A stretch of DNA of 64,000 nt, taken from NCBI GenBank assembly GCA_966211965.1, contig CBIHON010000025.1, positions 1-64,000 of the forward strand. Direction: 5' to 3'. Origin of the DNA: CBIHON01 sp966211965 (lineage in GTDB: Bacteria; Pseudomonadota; Gammaproteobacteria; Burkholderiales; Burkholderiaceae_D). Each line of letters starts with the position of its first letter. Position 1 is the stretch's first letter. A model generated the notes under the pieces. It searched no databases. It was not told the origin of the DNA and was given only the letters and a program-made list of their open reading frames with translations. Below are positions 11,221 to 19,289 of the stretch, piece after piece. The translations under genes were made by a program, and so were the position numbers.

Positions 11221-11790
11221 ATGACCACCTGCGTTGTAGTGAAAAAAGGAAATCAAATCGCTATTGCGGCCGACTCCCTGGTCACGTTTGGCGACACCCG
11301 ATTGTCGAGTGCATACGAAGCGAACAACAAGATTTTCCCGGTCGGCGATTCGTATGTGACGCTGGCCGGTACGGCGGCTCATTTTCCGGTGATGCGCAAG
11401 TTGCTGGTGGAGATGGGCGAGCATTGCAAGCTGACCAGCCGGGAAGAAGTGTTCGAGACTTACTCGCGGGTGCATCAGATTCTGAAAGACAACTATTTTC
11501 TGAATACCAAGGAAGATGATGACGATCCTTATGAATCTTCGCAGATCACTTCCTTGATTGCGAATCCGTACGGCATCTTCGGCGTGTATTCGTATCGGGA
11601 AGTGTTCAGCTTCGATCGTTTTTGGGGGATCGGCAGCGGCAGGAATTTTGCGTTGGGTGCGATGTATGCGGCGTACGACCGCGTGGAAAGCGCCAGGGAA
11701 GTGGCTGAAATAGGTGTGCAGGCTGGAGCGGAATTCGACAAGAGTTCGTCGGGGCCGTTTCAGATCTACAGTTTTCGACGAAGTGAATAA
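11221..11790 (+). CDS. Betaproteobacterial proteasome homologue (BPH), HslV-like Ntn hydrolase
   Basis: 189 residues, the size of a beta-type proteasome subunit. After Met removal the protein starts with Thr (MTTCVVVKKGNQIAIAADS), giving the N-terminal nucleophile of Ntn hydrolases; the Asp of AADS and the Lys in EANNKIF correspond to Asp17 and Lys33 of HslV. The GIGSGRNFALGAMYAAYD block matches the conserved GSGG..A.GAM region. It is more divergent than HslV and lacks an hslU partner here. BPH is a described family confined mainly to Betaproteobacteria. A ribosome site (AAGGAG, bases 11207-11212) is present. The placement between aceF and lpdA is notable. Confidence 0.82.
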   Translation: MTTCVVVKKGNQIAIAADSLVTFGDTRLSSAYEANNKIFPVGDSYVTLAGTAAHFPVMRKLLVEMGEHCKLTSREEVFETYSRVHQILKDNYFLNTKEDDDDPYESSQITSLIANPYGIFGVYSYREVFSFDRFWGIGSGRNFALGAMYAAYDRVESAREVAEIGVQAGAEFDKSSSGPFQIYSFRRSE

Positions 11791-11944
11791 TTAATTCTTT
11801 CCCTTTCTAAGGGAGGCCATTCCCTCTCCTTCAAGGGGAGGCAGGGTGGGGAGGGAGTGCCGGTATGCGTCTGAATGCACTATCGAAATCCATCCTCACT
11901 CCGGCTCTCCCCTTGACGGGGATGGAGAGAACGGAGCTAAAGCT

Positions 11945-13735
11945 ATGAGTTTGATGGAAGTCAAAGTCCCCGATATCGGCGATTTCAAGGAAGTCGAAGT
12001 AATTGAGCTGCTGGTCAAACCAGGCGACACGGTCAAGGTCGACCAGTCGCTGATCACGGTCGAATCCGACAAAGCCAGCATGGAGATTCCCTCCAGCCAT
12101 GCCGGCGTCGTAAAAGAATTGAAAGTCAAGCTCGGCGACAAGGTGGCCGAAGGCTCGCTGCTGTTGATGCTGGAAGCGTCGGATGGCGCAACTGCCGCCT
12201 CGGCAGCGCCGGCTGCTGCTTCGGCTCCGGCCGTCAGTGCCGAGCCGGTCGCCGCCGCGAGCAAGGCGCCGGCTGCTGCTGCGCCGGCTGCGGCAAATTT
12301 CACCGGCACGGTCGACGTCCAATGTGACATGCTGGTTCTTGGCGCCGGCCCTGGCGGTTACTCCGCTGCTTTCCGGTCCGCCGACCTCGGCATGGCGACG
12401 GTATTGGTCGAGCGTTATTCGACACTCGGTGGCGTTTGCCTGAATGTCGGGTGCATTCCCTCCAAGGCATTGCTGCATGTCGCCGCCGTGATCGACGAAG
12501 TTGCCGGGATGGCGGCGCATGGCGTCACCTTCAGCAAGCCTGAAGTCGACATCGACAAGCTGCGCGGTTACAAGGACAAAGTCATCAGTAAAATGACCGG
12601 CGGCCTGGCTGGCATGGCCAAGGCGCGCAAGGTCAACTTGGTGCAGGGCGTCGGTCAGTTTGTCGGCCCGAATCACCTGGAAGTCACCGCTGCAGACGGC
12701 AGCAAGAAAACCGTGCAATTCAAACAGGCCATTATTGCCGCCGGTTCGTCGGTGGTGAATCTGCCGTTCGTGCCGCAAGATCCGCGCATCGTCGATTCCA
12801 CCGGCGCGCTCGAATTGCGCCAAGTGCCCAAGCGCATGCTGGTCATCGGCGGCGGCATCATCGGCCTGGAAATGGCAACCGTCTATTCCACGCTCGGCGC
12901 CCGTATCGATGTGGTCGAGATGATGGACGGCCTGATGCAAGGCGCTGATCGCGACATGGTCAAGGTCTGGCAGAAATTTAATGAGAAGCGCTTCGACAAG
13001 ATCATGTTGAAGACCAAAACCGTCGCGGTGGAAGCCTTGCCGGAAGGAATCAAGGTGTCGTTTGAAAGTGCCGAGGCAGGCGTCGCAGCGCCCGAGCCGC
13101 AGCTTTACGATATGGTGCTGGTGGCGGTCGGCCGCAGCCCGAACGGCAAGAAAATCGCCGCCGACAAGGCCGGTGTAGCGGTTACCGATCGCGGCTTCAT
13201 CAACGTCGATTCGCAAATGCGCACCAACGTGCCGCATATCTTCGCCATCGGCGATTTGGTCGGACAACCGATGCTGGCGCATAAGGCCGTGCATGAAGCG
13301 CACGTCGCCGCGGAAGCTGCCGCAGGTCACAAGGCGCATTTCGACGCCAGCGTGATCCCATCGGTCGCATATACCGATCCGGAAGTCGCATGGGTCGGGA
13401 TTACCGAAGATGAAGCCAAGGCCAAAGGGATCAAGCTCGAGAAAGGGCATTTCCCCTGGGCCGCCAGCGGCCGTGCGGTTGCCAATGGACGTGAGGAGGG
13501 CTTTACCAAGTTGCTGTTCGATGCCGAGACGCATCGCATCGTCGGCGGCGGCATCGTCGGCACCCATGCCGGCGACATGATCGGCGAAATCGCGCTGGCG
13601 ATCGAGATGGGGGCGGACGCAGTGGATATCGGCAAGACAATCCATCCGCATCCGACCCTGGGTGAATCGATCGGCATGGCAGCGGAAGTGTTTGAAGGCG
13701 TGTGCACCGATTTGCCGCCGATGCGGAAGAAGTAA
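11945..13735 (+). CDS. lpdA: Dihydrolipoamide dehydrogenase E3 with N-terminal lipoyl domain
   Basis: 596 residues from ATG 11945 (MSLMEVKVPDIGDF). Residues ~3-77 are a lipoyl domain almost identical to that of AceF, followed by an Ala/Pro linker (to ~120) and a full E3: FAD site VLGAGPGGYSAAF, redox disulfide GGVCLNVGCIPSKALLH, NAD site VIGGGIIGLEMA, and the C-terminal HPHPTLGESIGMAAE with the catalytic His. This architecture is known from Ralstonia PdhL and Neisseria. E3 reoxidises dihydrolipoamide with NAD+. Terminal gene of the operon; a strong terminator follows. Confidence 0.97.
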   Translation: MSLMEVKVPDIGDFKEVEVIELLVKPGDTVKVDQSLITVESDKASMEIPSSHAGVVKELKVKLGDKVAEGSLLLMLEASDGATAASAAPAAASAPAVSAEPVAAASKAPAAAAPAAANFTGTVDVQCDMLVLGAGPGGYSAAFRSADLGMATVLVERYSTLGGVCLNVGCIPSKALLHVAAVIDEVAGMAAHGVTFSKPEVDIDKLRGYKDKVISKMTGGLAGMAKARKVNLVQGVGQFVGPNHLEVTAADGSKKTVQFKQAIIAAGSSVVNLPFVPQDPRIVDSTGALELRQVPKRMLVIGGGIIGLEMATVYSTLGARIDVVEMMDGLMQGADRDMVKVWQKFNEKRFDKIMLKTKTVAVEALPEGIKVSFESAEAGVAAPEPQLYDMVLVAVGRSPNGKKIAADKAGVAVTDRGFINVDSQMRTNVPHIFAIGDLVGQPMLAHKAVHEAHVAAEAAAGHKAHFDASVIPSVAYTDPEVAWVGITEDEAKAKGIKLEKGHFPWAASGRAVANGREEGFTKLLFDAETHRIVGGGIVGTHAGDMIGEIALAIEMGADAVDIGKTIHPHPTLGESIGMAAEVFEGVCTDLPPMRKK

Positions 13736-13741
13736 TAAATT

Positions 13742-13770
13742 AAAAACGGCGTCTTGCGGCGCCGTTTTTT
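13742..13770 (+). terminator. Rho-independent terminator of the PDH operon
   Basis: A 10-bp perfect stem (AAAAACGGCG / CGCCGTTTTT) with an 8-base loop ends in a run of T and starts 6 bp after the lpdA stop. Confidence 0.92.
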
Positions 13771-13909
13771 AACTTTAGAAAGGTGGGGCAGAGTTTTTCG
13801 CAGGTTTTGGCGAACAAACTTTAGCACCCTCTGGTTGGAAGGGAGAGCAGCAAATAGGCGTTCCCTTCCTTGAAAAGAAAGGGGTCTAAAAGCAACGCTC
13901 TAGAGAGTT

Positions 13910-14335
13910 CTAACTCTGCTGATAGATATTCGGGAAATACCGCTCCATGTAATTCCTCGGCTCATGTAACTCGGTCCAGCCGAATTTTTCATAGAGCTTG
14001 CTCGCAGTCGATGTCACCAGCGTGAAGCGCCGCAATTTGTTCAAGTCGGAGTGTGCCAATACCGCCTCGATCAGTTGACGGGCGATCCCTCGTCGGCGGT
14101 GCGTGGGGATTGTGAACAAATCGCATAGATAACCGAAGGTGGCCCAATCGGTCACGACGCGCACGAAGCCGACCTGCTGCGCATTCTCATAAGCGCCGAA
14201 GCACAAGGAATTGCTGATCGCGCGCTCGACCGTGGTCAATGGAATGCCGGTGGCCCAAGTCGATTCTTCGCTCAGAAAACGATGAATCATCGGGATGTTC
14301 AGCAGAGATGGGTCGTCTGAGATAGTGATGCTCAT
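13910..14335 (-). CDS. GNAT-family N-acetyltransferase
   Basis: 141 residues. The acetyl-CoA-binding motif A is clear at residues ~70-92 (DLFTIPTHRRRGIARQLIEAV, Q/RxxGxA type), followed by a beta strand LRRFTLVTS and the C-terminal ASKLYEKFGWTELHEPRNYMER, the usual motif B region. Such enzymes acetylate small molecules or protein amines; the substrate cannot be told. The gene is alone between the lpdA terminator and argD, on the minus strand. Confidence 0.85.
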   Translation of the reverse strand: MSITISDDPSLLNIPMIHRFLSEESTWATGIPLTTVERAISNSLCFGAYENAQQVGFVRVVTDWATFGYLCDLFTIPTHRRRGIARQLIEAVLAHSDLNKLRRFTLVTSTASKLYEKFGWTELHEPRNYMERYFPNIYQQS

Positions 14336-14573
14336 ATCGTTTTACTTGGCCCGACGCCTAAGCGCCGAACGCAGCCTCCAGAGATTTTGATCATATTTTG
14401 CCTCTACAGATTTTCCAGATTTTCGCGGTCCCTGTTGGTGGACGGTTGCGAAATCACCAGGAATGCCACGTCCTCGGTGCTTTCATTTCTACATCCTTGA
14501 GCAAGTACCGGCTGTCGCAGCCATTCACCAGACATAATGCGCGGCATTGTGTTTTGATACAAGAGCCCTCGTC

Positions 14574-15773
14574 TTAGGCCAGCCCGGTCAGCACATCCGA
14601 CAACATCGAAATCATTTGATCGATTTCTTCCGTCGTCACGTTCAAGGACGGCATGAAACGCAACAAATTCGGGCGCGGCGAGTTCAGCAGCAGCCCGACC
14701 GGGCTCAAATTGCGCGCGGCTTCTACAATTTGCGGACCGATGTCCTTGCCGAGCTGCAGCGCCCGCAGCAAGCCTTCACCGCGCTCGCCCTGTAAATGGT
14801 GACGGTCGACGAGTTGGAACAAGGCTTTGCTGAGGTATGCACCTTTGTCTTGGACCGATTGCATGAAGCCGGGTTGCAATAATTCTTGCATGACCGCGCT
14901 TCCGACTGCGGTCATCAAGGGATTGCCACTATAAGTGCCCCCCTGGTCACCCGGTTCGAAGCAGGCGATCTCTTCACGGCACAGCATTCCCGCGAGCGGG
15001 ACACCGCCGCCAATGCCTTTTCCAAGCGTCATGATATCCGGTTCCACCTCAGCCAATTGATGTGCAAACAGTTTGCCGGTGCGGCCCATGCCGGTCTGTA
15101 CTTCATCGACAATCAGCAGCAGGCCGCGTTGCTTGGTAAGCGCGCGCAACGCCCGCATGAATTCGCGCGTGGCCGGAATCACGCCGCCTTCGCCCTGTAC
15201 CGGTTCCAGCATCACTGCGACCGTCTTGTCGCCGATCAGTTTTTCCACGCTGCCGATGTCATTGAAAATCGCTTTCGGAAAACCAGGTACTTGCGGCGCG
15301 AATATCGTATCCCAGCCTGCCTTGCCGCAGGCAGACATGGTGGCCAGCGTGCGGCCGTGGAAACCGTGTTCGAAGGTGATGATTTCATAGCGGCTCTCAC
15401 CTGCCTTGTTCGGATTTTTCTTGCCCCATTTACGCGCCAGTTTGATTGCTCCTTCGTTGGCTTCCGCGCCACTGCTGGCAAAAAACACATGATCGAAGCA
15501 GGAGTTCTTGACCAGCATCGAGGCCAGCCGGATCGAAGGCTCGTTATAGAAAGCGGGAGATGGATTGATCAGCTTTTTAGCCTGGGCCTGGAGTGCTTCC
15601 TGCATGCATTGCGGCGAATGGCCGAGGCAATTGACGGCCCAGCCCTGCAAATAGTCGAGATAACGTTTGCCGGTATGGTCGGTCAGCCACATGCCCTGAC
15701 CTTCGGTAAATACAACCGACGGCCGGGTGGTAATCGGTAAGAGGGCATTGATTTCGTACTGGCTGAATTCCAT
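14574..15773 (-). CDS. argD: Acetylornithine aminotransferase (class III, ArgD type)
   Basis: 399 residues, typical for ArgD. Class-III signature: PLP-contact SSGAEANEGAIKLARKWG, the DEVQTGMGRTGKLFAHQ stretch, and TLGKGIGGGVPLAG with the Schiff-base lysine at about residue 253. ArgD makes N-acetylornithine in arginine synthesis and can also act on succinyldiaminopimelate; AstC-like catabolic isozymes look similar, so the role is inferred from the Arg-codon leader upstream. The leader, hairpin and promoter lie at 15830-15977 on the same strand. A GNAT gene follows 238 bp downstream. Confidence 0.88.
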   Translation of the reverse strand: MEFSQYEINALLPITTRPSVVFTEGQGMWLTDHTGKRYLDYLQGWAVNCLGHSPQCMQEALQAQAKKLINPSPAFYNEPSIRLASMLVKNSCFDHVFFASSGAEANEGAIKLARKWGKKNPNKAGESRYEIITFEHGFHGRTLATMSACGKAGWDTIFAPQVPGFPKAIFNDIGSVEKLIGDKTVAVMLEPVQGEGGVIPATREFMRALRALTKQRGLLLIVDEVQTGMGRTGKLFAHQLAEVEPDIMTLGKGIGGGVPLAGMLCREEIACFEPGDQGGTYSGNPLMTAVGSAVMQELLQPGFMQSVQDKGAYLSKALFQLVDRHHLQGERGEGLLRALQLGKDIGPQIVEAARNLSPVGLLLNSPRPNLLRFMPSLNVTTEEIDQMISMLSDVLTGLA

Positions 15774-15829
15774 TTGGGATAACTCCTGGGTAAGGGTAAG
15801 TTGATAAAGGCAGGGGGAATAGTAAAAAA

Positions 15830-15856
15830 AAAGCCACAGGAAAGACCTGTGGCTTT
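15830..15856 (-). terminator. Terminator/attenuator hairpin in the argD leader
   Basis: On the minus strand the sequence AAAGCCACAGG-TCTTT-CCTGTGGCTTT folds into an 11-bp perfect stem and runs straight into a U tract (TTTTTTTTT in total). It lies 16 bp after the stop of a 22-25-codon leader ORF and 56 bp before the argD start. A terminator standing between the promoter and the structural gene on the same strand is the layout of an attenuator. Confidence 0.75.
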
Positions 15857-15872
15857 AGTGAGCGGCAAACGC

Positions 15873-15941
15873 TTACACGCACGGCTTCCAGGGTTCTGGC
15901 AGCGGGTTACGGCGTCGCAGGAATTGGGCAGTGGCGTTCAT
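15873..15941 (-). CDS. Candidate argD leader peptide with three consecutive Arg codons
   Basis: A 22-codon frame (25 if read from the ATG at 15950) contains the run QFLRRRNPLPEPW and ends with TAA just before the terminator hairpin. The three Arg codons (CGA CGC CGT) would make ribosome progress sensitive to charged tRNA-Arg. The ATG at 15941 coincides with the predicted transcription start, so the mRNA would be leaderless. I could not find a convincing antiterminator pairing by eye. No homology was tested. Confidence 0.5.
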   Translation of the reverse strand: MNATAQFLRRRNPLPEPWKPCV

Positions 15942-15948
15942 GTTGGCC

Positions 15949-15977
15949 ATATTATGACGTTTTGCACAGTGCGTCAA
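15949..15977 (-). promoter_or_regulatory. Promoter of the argD leader
   Basis: On the minus strand TTGACG (15977-15972), a 17-bp spacer and TAATAT (15954-15949) form a near-consensus sigma-70 promoter. Its start point, 7-8 bases after the -10, falls on the ATG of the leader peptide. Confidence 0.6.
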
Positions 15978-15994
15978 AAACTTTTTACGGTACT

Positions 15995-17020
15995 TTATTT
16001 CACCAAATCAGCTTCGGAAGTAAACGAGTCGGCATAAAATTCTTCTTCCGGCAGCTTGCAATGGGCTACAAAATCACGCTTGGCCGAATCGACCATCACC
16101 GGTGCGCCACAGGCATAGACCTGATGACCGGACAGGTCGGGCAGGTCATCCATCACCGCGCGATGCACGAAGCCGGTACGGCCGGTCCAGGCATCTTCCG
16201 GCAGGGCTTCCGAGATCACCGGCACATATTTGAAGTTGGGCAGCGTACGTGCCCATTCCTCGCACAGCGCATGCATGTACAAATCCTTGGGGCGCCGCCC
16301 GCCCCAGTACAAGACCATCGGGCGCGCGTTTTTTTCGTTTGCCGCGTGTTCAATGATGGCCTTGATTGGCGCAAAACCTGTGCCGGAGGCCACGAACACG
16401 ATAGGTTTGTCCGAGTCTTCGCGCAGGAAGAAGCTGCCGAGCGGGCCTTCGAAGCGCAGGATGTCGCGCTCTTTCATATTGTTGAATACATGATCGGTGA
16501 ACAGACCGCCAGGCATGTGGCGGATATGCAGCGTGATATGTTCATCGAGATGCGGCGCATTGGCGATGCTGTAGCTGCGGCGCTTGCCATCTTTCAGCAG
16601 GAACTCGATATACTGGCCGGCGAAGTATTGCAGCCGCTCATTGGCCGGCAACTGCAGCGCGATGATGGTTACGTCGTCGCTGACTCTTTCCACCTTGGCG
16701 ACGCGCGACGGCAATTTCTTGATCGGGAATTCTCCGGCGCCCAGCACTTCGCGTGCCTCGATCACGATGTCGGTGTGCGGCGTGGCGCAGCAAAACAGCG
16801 AACTGCCGCTTTCTTCTTCCGCCGCCGACAGGGCTTTTTCCTGATGCTTGGCATGCGTGACCTTGCCGGACAGCAGCTTGCCTTTGCAGGTGCCGCATGC
16901 GCCGTTTTTGCAACCGTAGGGCAAGCCGACACCCAAGCGGATGGCTGCGCTCAATACGGTTTCCCCTTCGTCACAAACAAATTGCCGGCCGCTGGGCTGG
17001 ACAGTTACTTGGAAGCTCAT
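15995..17020 (-). CDS. 2Fe-2S ferredoxin-NAD(P)H reductase of the CDP-6-deoxyglucoseen reductase type
   Basis: 341 residues in three parts. Residues 1-90 are a plant-type ferredoxin (CKNGACGTCKG, then FCCATPHTDI: four ligand cysteines in C-x4-C-x2-C...C). Residues ~100-195 are an FAD-binding domain with RRSYSIANAP. Residues ~200-335 are an NAD(P)H-binding domain (VFVASGTGFAPIKAIIEH). This arrangement occurs in AscD/RfbI and in oxygenase reductases such as BenC. The partner is unknown; no sugar-modification or oxygenase gene is nearby. Divergent from the gene at 17030, starts only 9 bp apart. Confidence 0.85.
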   Translation of the reverse strand: MSFQVTVQPSGRQFVCDEGETVLSAAIRLGVGLPYGCKNGACGTCKGKLLSGKVTHAKHQEKALSAAEEESGSSLFCCATPHTDIVIEAREVLGAGEFPIKKLPSRVAKVERVSDDVTIIALQLPANERLQYFAGQYIEFLLKDGKRRSYSIANAPHLDEHITLHIRHMPGGLFTDHVFNNMKERDILRFEGPLGSFFLREDSDKPIVFVASGTGFAPIKAIIEHAANEKNARPMVLYWGGRRPKDLYMHALCEEWARTLPNFKYVPVISEALPEDAWTGRTGFVHRAVMDDLPDLSGHQVYACGAPVMVDSAKRDFVAHCKLPEEEFYADSFTSEADLVK

Positions 17021-17029
17021 ACAATCCTG

Positions 17030-17983
17030 ATGATGAAAAAAGACATGAATAAAATCGGCACCAGATTTGCCAGGCCGCGTGTTTTGATCCTCGGTTGCGG
17101 CGACGTCGGCATGCGGCTATTGCCACTGCTGCGTGGGCGTTTTCGCGTGTTCGCCGTCACCAGCCAAGCTTCGCGCTGCGATCAGTTGCGTGCCGCCGGC
17201 GCCGTTCCCCTGGTGGCCGACCTGGATCAAGCCGCCAGTCTGGCGCGGCTGGCCCGTTTGGCGACTGCGATCGTGCATCTTGCTCCACCGCAGTCCGAAG
17301 GAATAATTGACCGTCGCAGCCGCAATTTGACCGCAATTTTACCCGAGCATGCGACTTTGGTTTATGTCAGTACAACCGGGGTGTACGGCGATTGCGGTGG
17401 GGCACTGATTGACGAGACGCATCCGGTGCAGCCACAAAATGCCCGCGCCAAGCGCCGTGTCGATGCAGAGCGGACGTTGCGCGCTTGGGCCAGACGCTCA
17501 CACTCGCGCTTGAGCATCTTGCGCGCGCCGGGGATCTATGCGGACGATCGCTTGCCGATCGAACGCTTGAAGAAAGGAACGCCGGCTTTATTACCGGATG
17601 AAGACGTGCATACCAATCATATCCATGCCGACGATTTGGCCCGCATTGTCGCATTGGCTTTGTTCAGGGCGCTGCCTTGCCGGCTGTATCACGCGGTCGA
17701 TGATTCGGATATGAAGATGGGGGAATATTTCGATGCGGTGGCCGATGCCTTGCATTTGCCGCGGCCGCCTCGCTTGCCCGGTGACGAACTGAAAAATGTG
17801 GTGTCGCCCATGTTGCTGTCGTTCATGTCCGAGTCGCGGCGCTTGAGCAATGTGCGGCTCAAATCGGAACTCGGCGTCCGGCTGCGTTATCCGCTGGTGC
17901 GCGATATGTTGGCGCAGCTTGGCGGCGCAAAGGACGGCGAAGCGGTAGACAAAACCAGCTTGGCAGAGTGCCGCTCGGTTTGA
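17030..17983 (+). CDS. NAD-dependent epimerase/dehydratase-like protein (extended SDR)
   Basis: 317 residues from ATG 17030; ATGs at 17033 and 17045 are equally possible because ribosome sites are weak. The Rossmann start RPRVLILGCGDVGMRLLP has the GxGxxG motif; YVSTTGVYGDCGG carries the SDR Tyr region (YGD in place of YxxxK, so classical catalysis is doubtful); NHIHADDLARIVALAL and ILRAPGIY are typical of the YeeZ/nucleoside-diphosphate-sugar-epimerase-like group. The metabolic role is unknown. Divergent from the ferredoxin reductase, convergent with the membrane protein at 17989. Confidence 0.78.
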   Translation: MMKKDMNKIGTRFARPRVLILGCGDVGMRLLPLLRGRFRVFAVTSQASRCDQLRAAGAVPLVADLDQAASLARLARLATAIVHLAPPQSEGIIDRRSRNLTAILPEHATLVYVSTTGVYGDCGGALIDETHPVQPQNARAKRRVDAERTLRAWARRSHSRLSILRAPGIYADDRLPIERLKKGTPALLPDEDVHTNHIHADDLARIVALALFRALPCRLYHAVDDSDMKMGEYFDAVADALHLPRPPRLPGDELKNVVSPMLLSFMSESRRLSNVRLKSELGVRLRYPLVRDMLAQLGGAKDGEAVDKTSLAECRSV

Positions 17984-17988
17984 GGGGA

Positions 17989-18555
17989 TTAGCCGTTTCC
18001 TTGTGATTCGGGCTGAGGTTCCGGAGGCGGTTTTTTCTCGGATTCTATCGTGGCGGCTTCTTCAAATTTATCCCATGAGATTTCGGTGACCTCGACCTTG
18101 GGAAGATCCTTGTAGTGCACCAAGCCCTCGTTGATGTATTCATCGGTCCCTTCAGCCGGCTTGCCGCCAGGGGCTTGGGCAGCGGCAGAGGCTTCGCGGG
18201 TCGCTTCCTTGATGGGGAAGCGCCAGTAAATTTTTTCCAGTTCCAACCCGCAGGATTTCTGAATATGGTCGCGCAGGGTCATTTCGATGATGTGCGACAA
18301 ACGAAACCGTTTCATCGGTTCGGATTCGATCAAGGCCGTGAAGCGTTTGTTGCCGAGCAAGCGTACGCAACCGACCGCTACTTCCACGCCAGTCTTGCGA
18401 AAATAGTCAACAATCAGGATGTTGACCGCCGCGATATCTCGTGCTTCTCGGCGTGTTTGCTGCTTGAGTTTCACCACATAGGCCAAGCTGGCCAGTAATG
18501 CGGTTGTCACTGCGCAAAGGAGCCAGAATTCTAGTGAGTCGGTTTGCAAACGCAT
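17989..18555 (-). CDS. Hypothetical single-pass membrane protein
   Basis: 188 residues. One N-terminal transmembrane helix at about residues 9-30 (FWLLCAVTTALLASLAYVV) is followed by a basic segment and a soluble domain. The C-terminus is acidic and Pro/Glu-rich (KKPPPEPQPES). I do not recognise the domain; similar short proteins of unknown function are found in Burkholderiales. It converges with the epimerase gene, 5 bp between stops. The start codon at 18555 is preceded by GGTTGAACAAG, a weak ribosome site. Confidence 0.6.
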   Translation of the reverse strand: MRLQTDSLEFWLLCAVTTALLASLAYVVKLKQQTRREARDIAAVNILIVDYFRKTGVEVAVGCVRLLGNKRFTALIESEPMKRFRLSHIIEMTLRDHIQKSCGLELEKIYWRFPIKEATREASAAAQAPGGKPAEGTDEYINEGLVHYKDLPKVEVTEISWDKFEEAATIESEKKPPPEPQPESQGNG

Positions 18556-19289
18556 TCTTGTTCAACCTCATGGTTGGTGGAAGCTCTTACGGTACAAGTA
18601 ACTCGATGAACAGTACAGCTTTTTAAGCTTGCCCCCACAAATTCATGTCACCTTGCAAATACAGGCTGTTGATTTTACACAAAACAGAAGGGTTTGAGAG
18701 TTTCTTCACCGCATTGTTTTTTGCGTAATGTCAACCGCTTTAGCGCATCTCCGTGAGGCCTTACATGCTTTGGATTCAAGAAGCCTGGGAAGCCATCGGC
18801 AAGCATTGGAAAAGGCATTGATATATATTTTTTGAATGTCTGATATTTTAAAAATAAAGTATTCTAATATGCTGCGGTGCGGTATAGTTGTATCTGTCTC
18901 CTCCAATCTCCTCCAAGAATTGGATTTAGCCCGCAGCCTTAAAAAAGCTCGCGGGCTTTTTTTTTACCTTGCCTTTCCTGTATCGCTGCTGCTTCTATTT
19001 GAACGGGCGGCTACTGCGCCGACATGCTCATCGGCGTGCCGGCTTATTTAGAATGTCCCCGCGTCAAACCTCTATCGTACTGATCCGCATGACCGGAATC
19101 GGATGCCGGAAGTCCATCAGGCGGCGCGCAGCTGCCTCTCCTTGAATTTGCCTACGTACTACTACGCTATGTACCCCTATAGCGCCCTAATTTCGTCTTA
19201 CCTCGGCTAGACTAATGCGCATGCTTGGCAATAGGCAATAGGCAATAGCTTGGCAATGATTTGAAACCACTCTTCCTCATCGATCGACC
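18556..19289. other. 734-bp intergenic region before pyc
   Basis: No convincing protein gene. It contains an AT-rich block at ~18815-18875, a strong terminator hairpin at 18928-18965 and three copies of GGCAATA at about 19226-19247. The hairpin without an upstream gene on its strand suggests a small untranslated transcript. The short frames here lack ribosome sites or familiar features. Confidence 0.5.
18928..18965 (+). terminator. Rho-independent terminator of an unassigned transcript
   Basis: AGCCCGC (18928-18934) pairs with GCGGGCT (18951-18957) around a 16-base loop and is followed by nine T. There is no plus-strand protein gene upstream within 900 bp. Confidence 0.7.

Noticed and set aside
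11831..13651. 606-codon minus-strand frame opposite lpdA
   Set aside because: Antisense shadow of the E3 gene with no domain and no ribosome site.
15962..17029. In-frame upstream extension of the epimerase-like gene
   Set aside because: It lies antisense over the ferredoxin reductase gene, which is clearly real.
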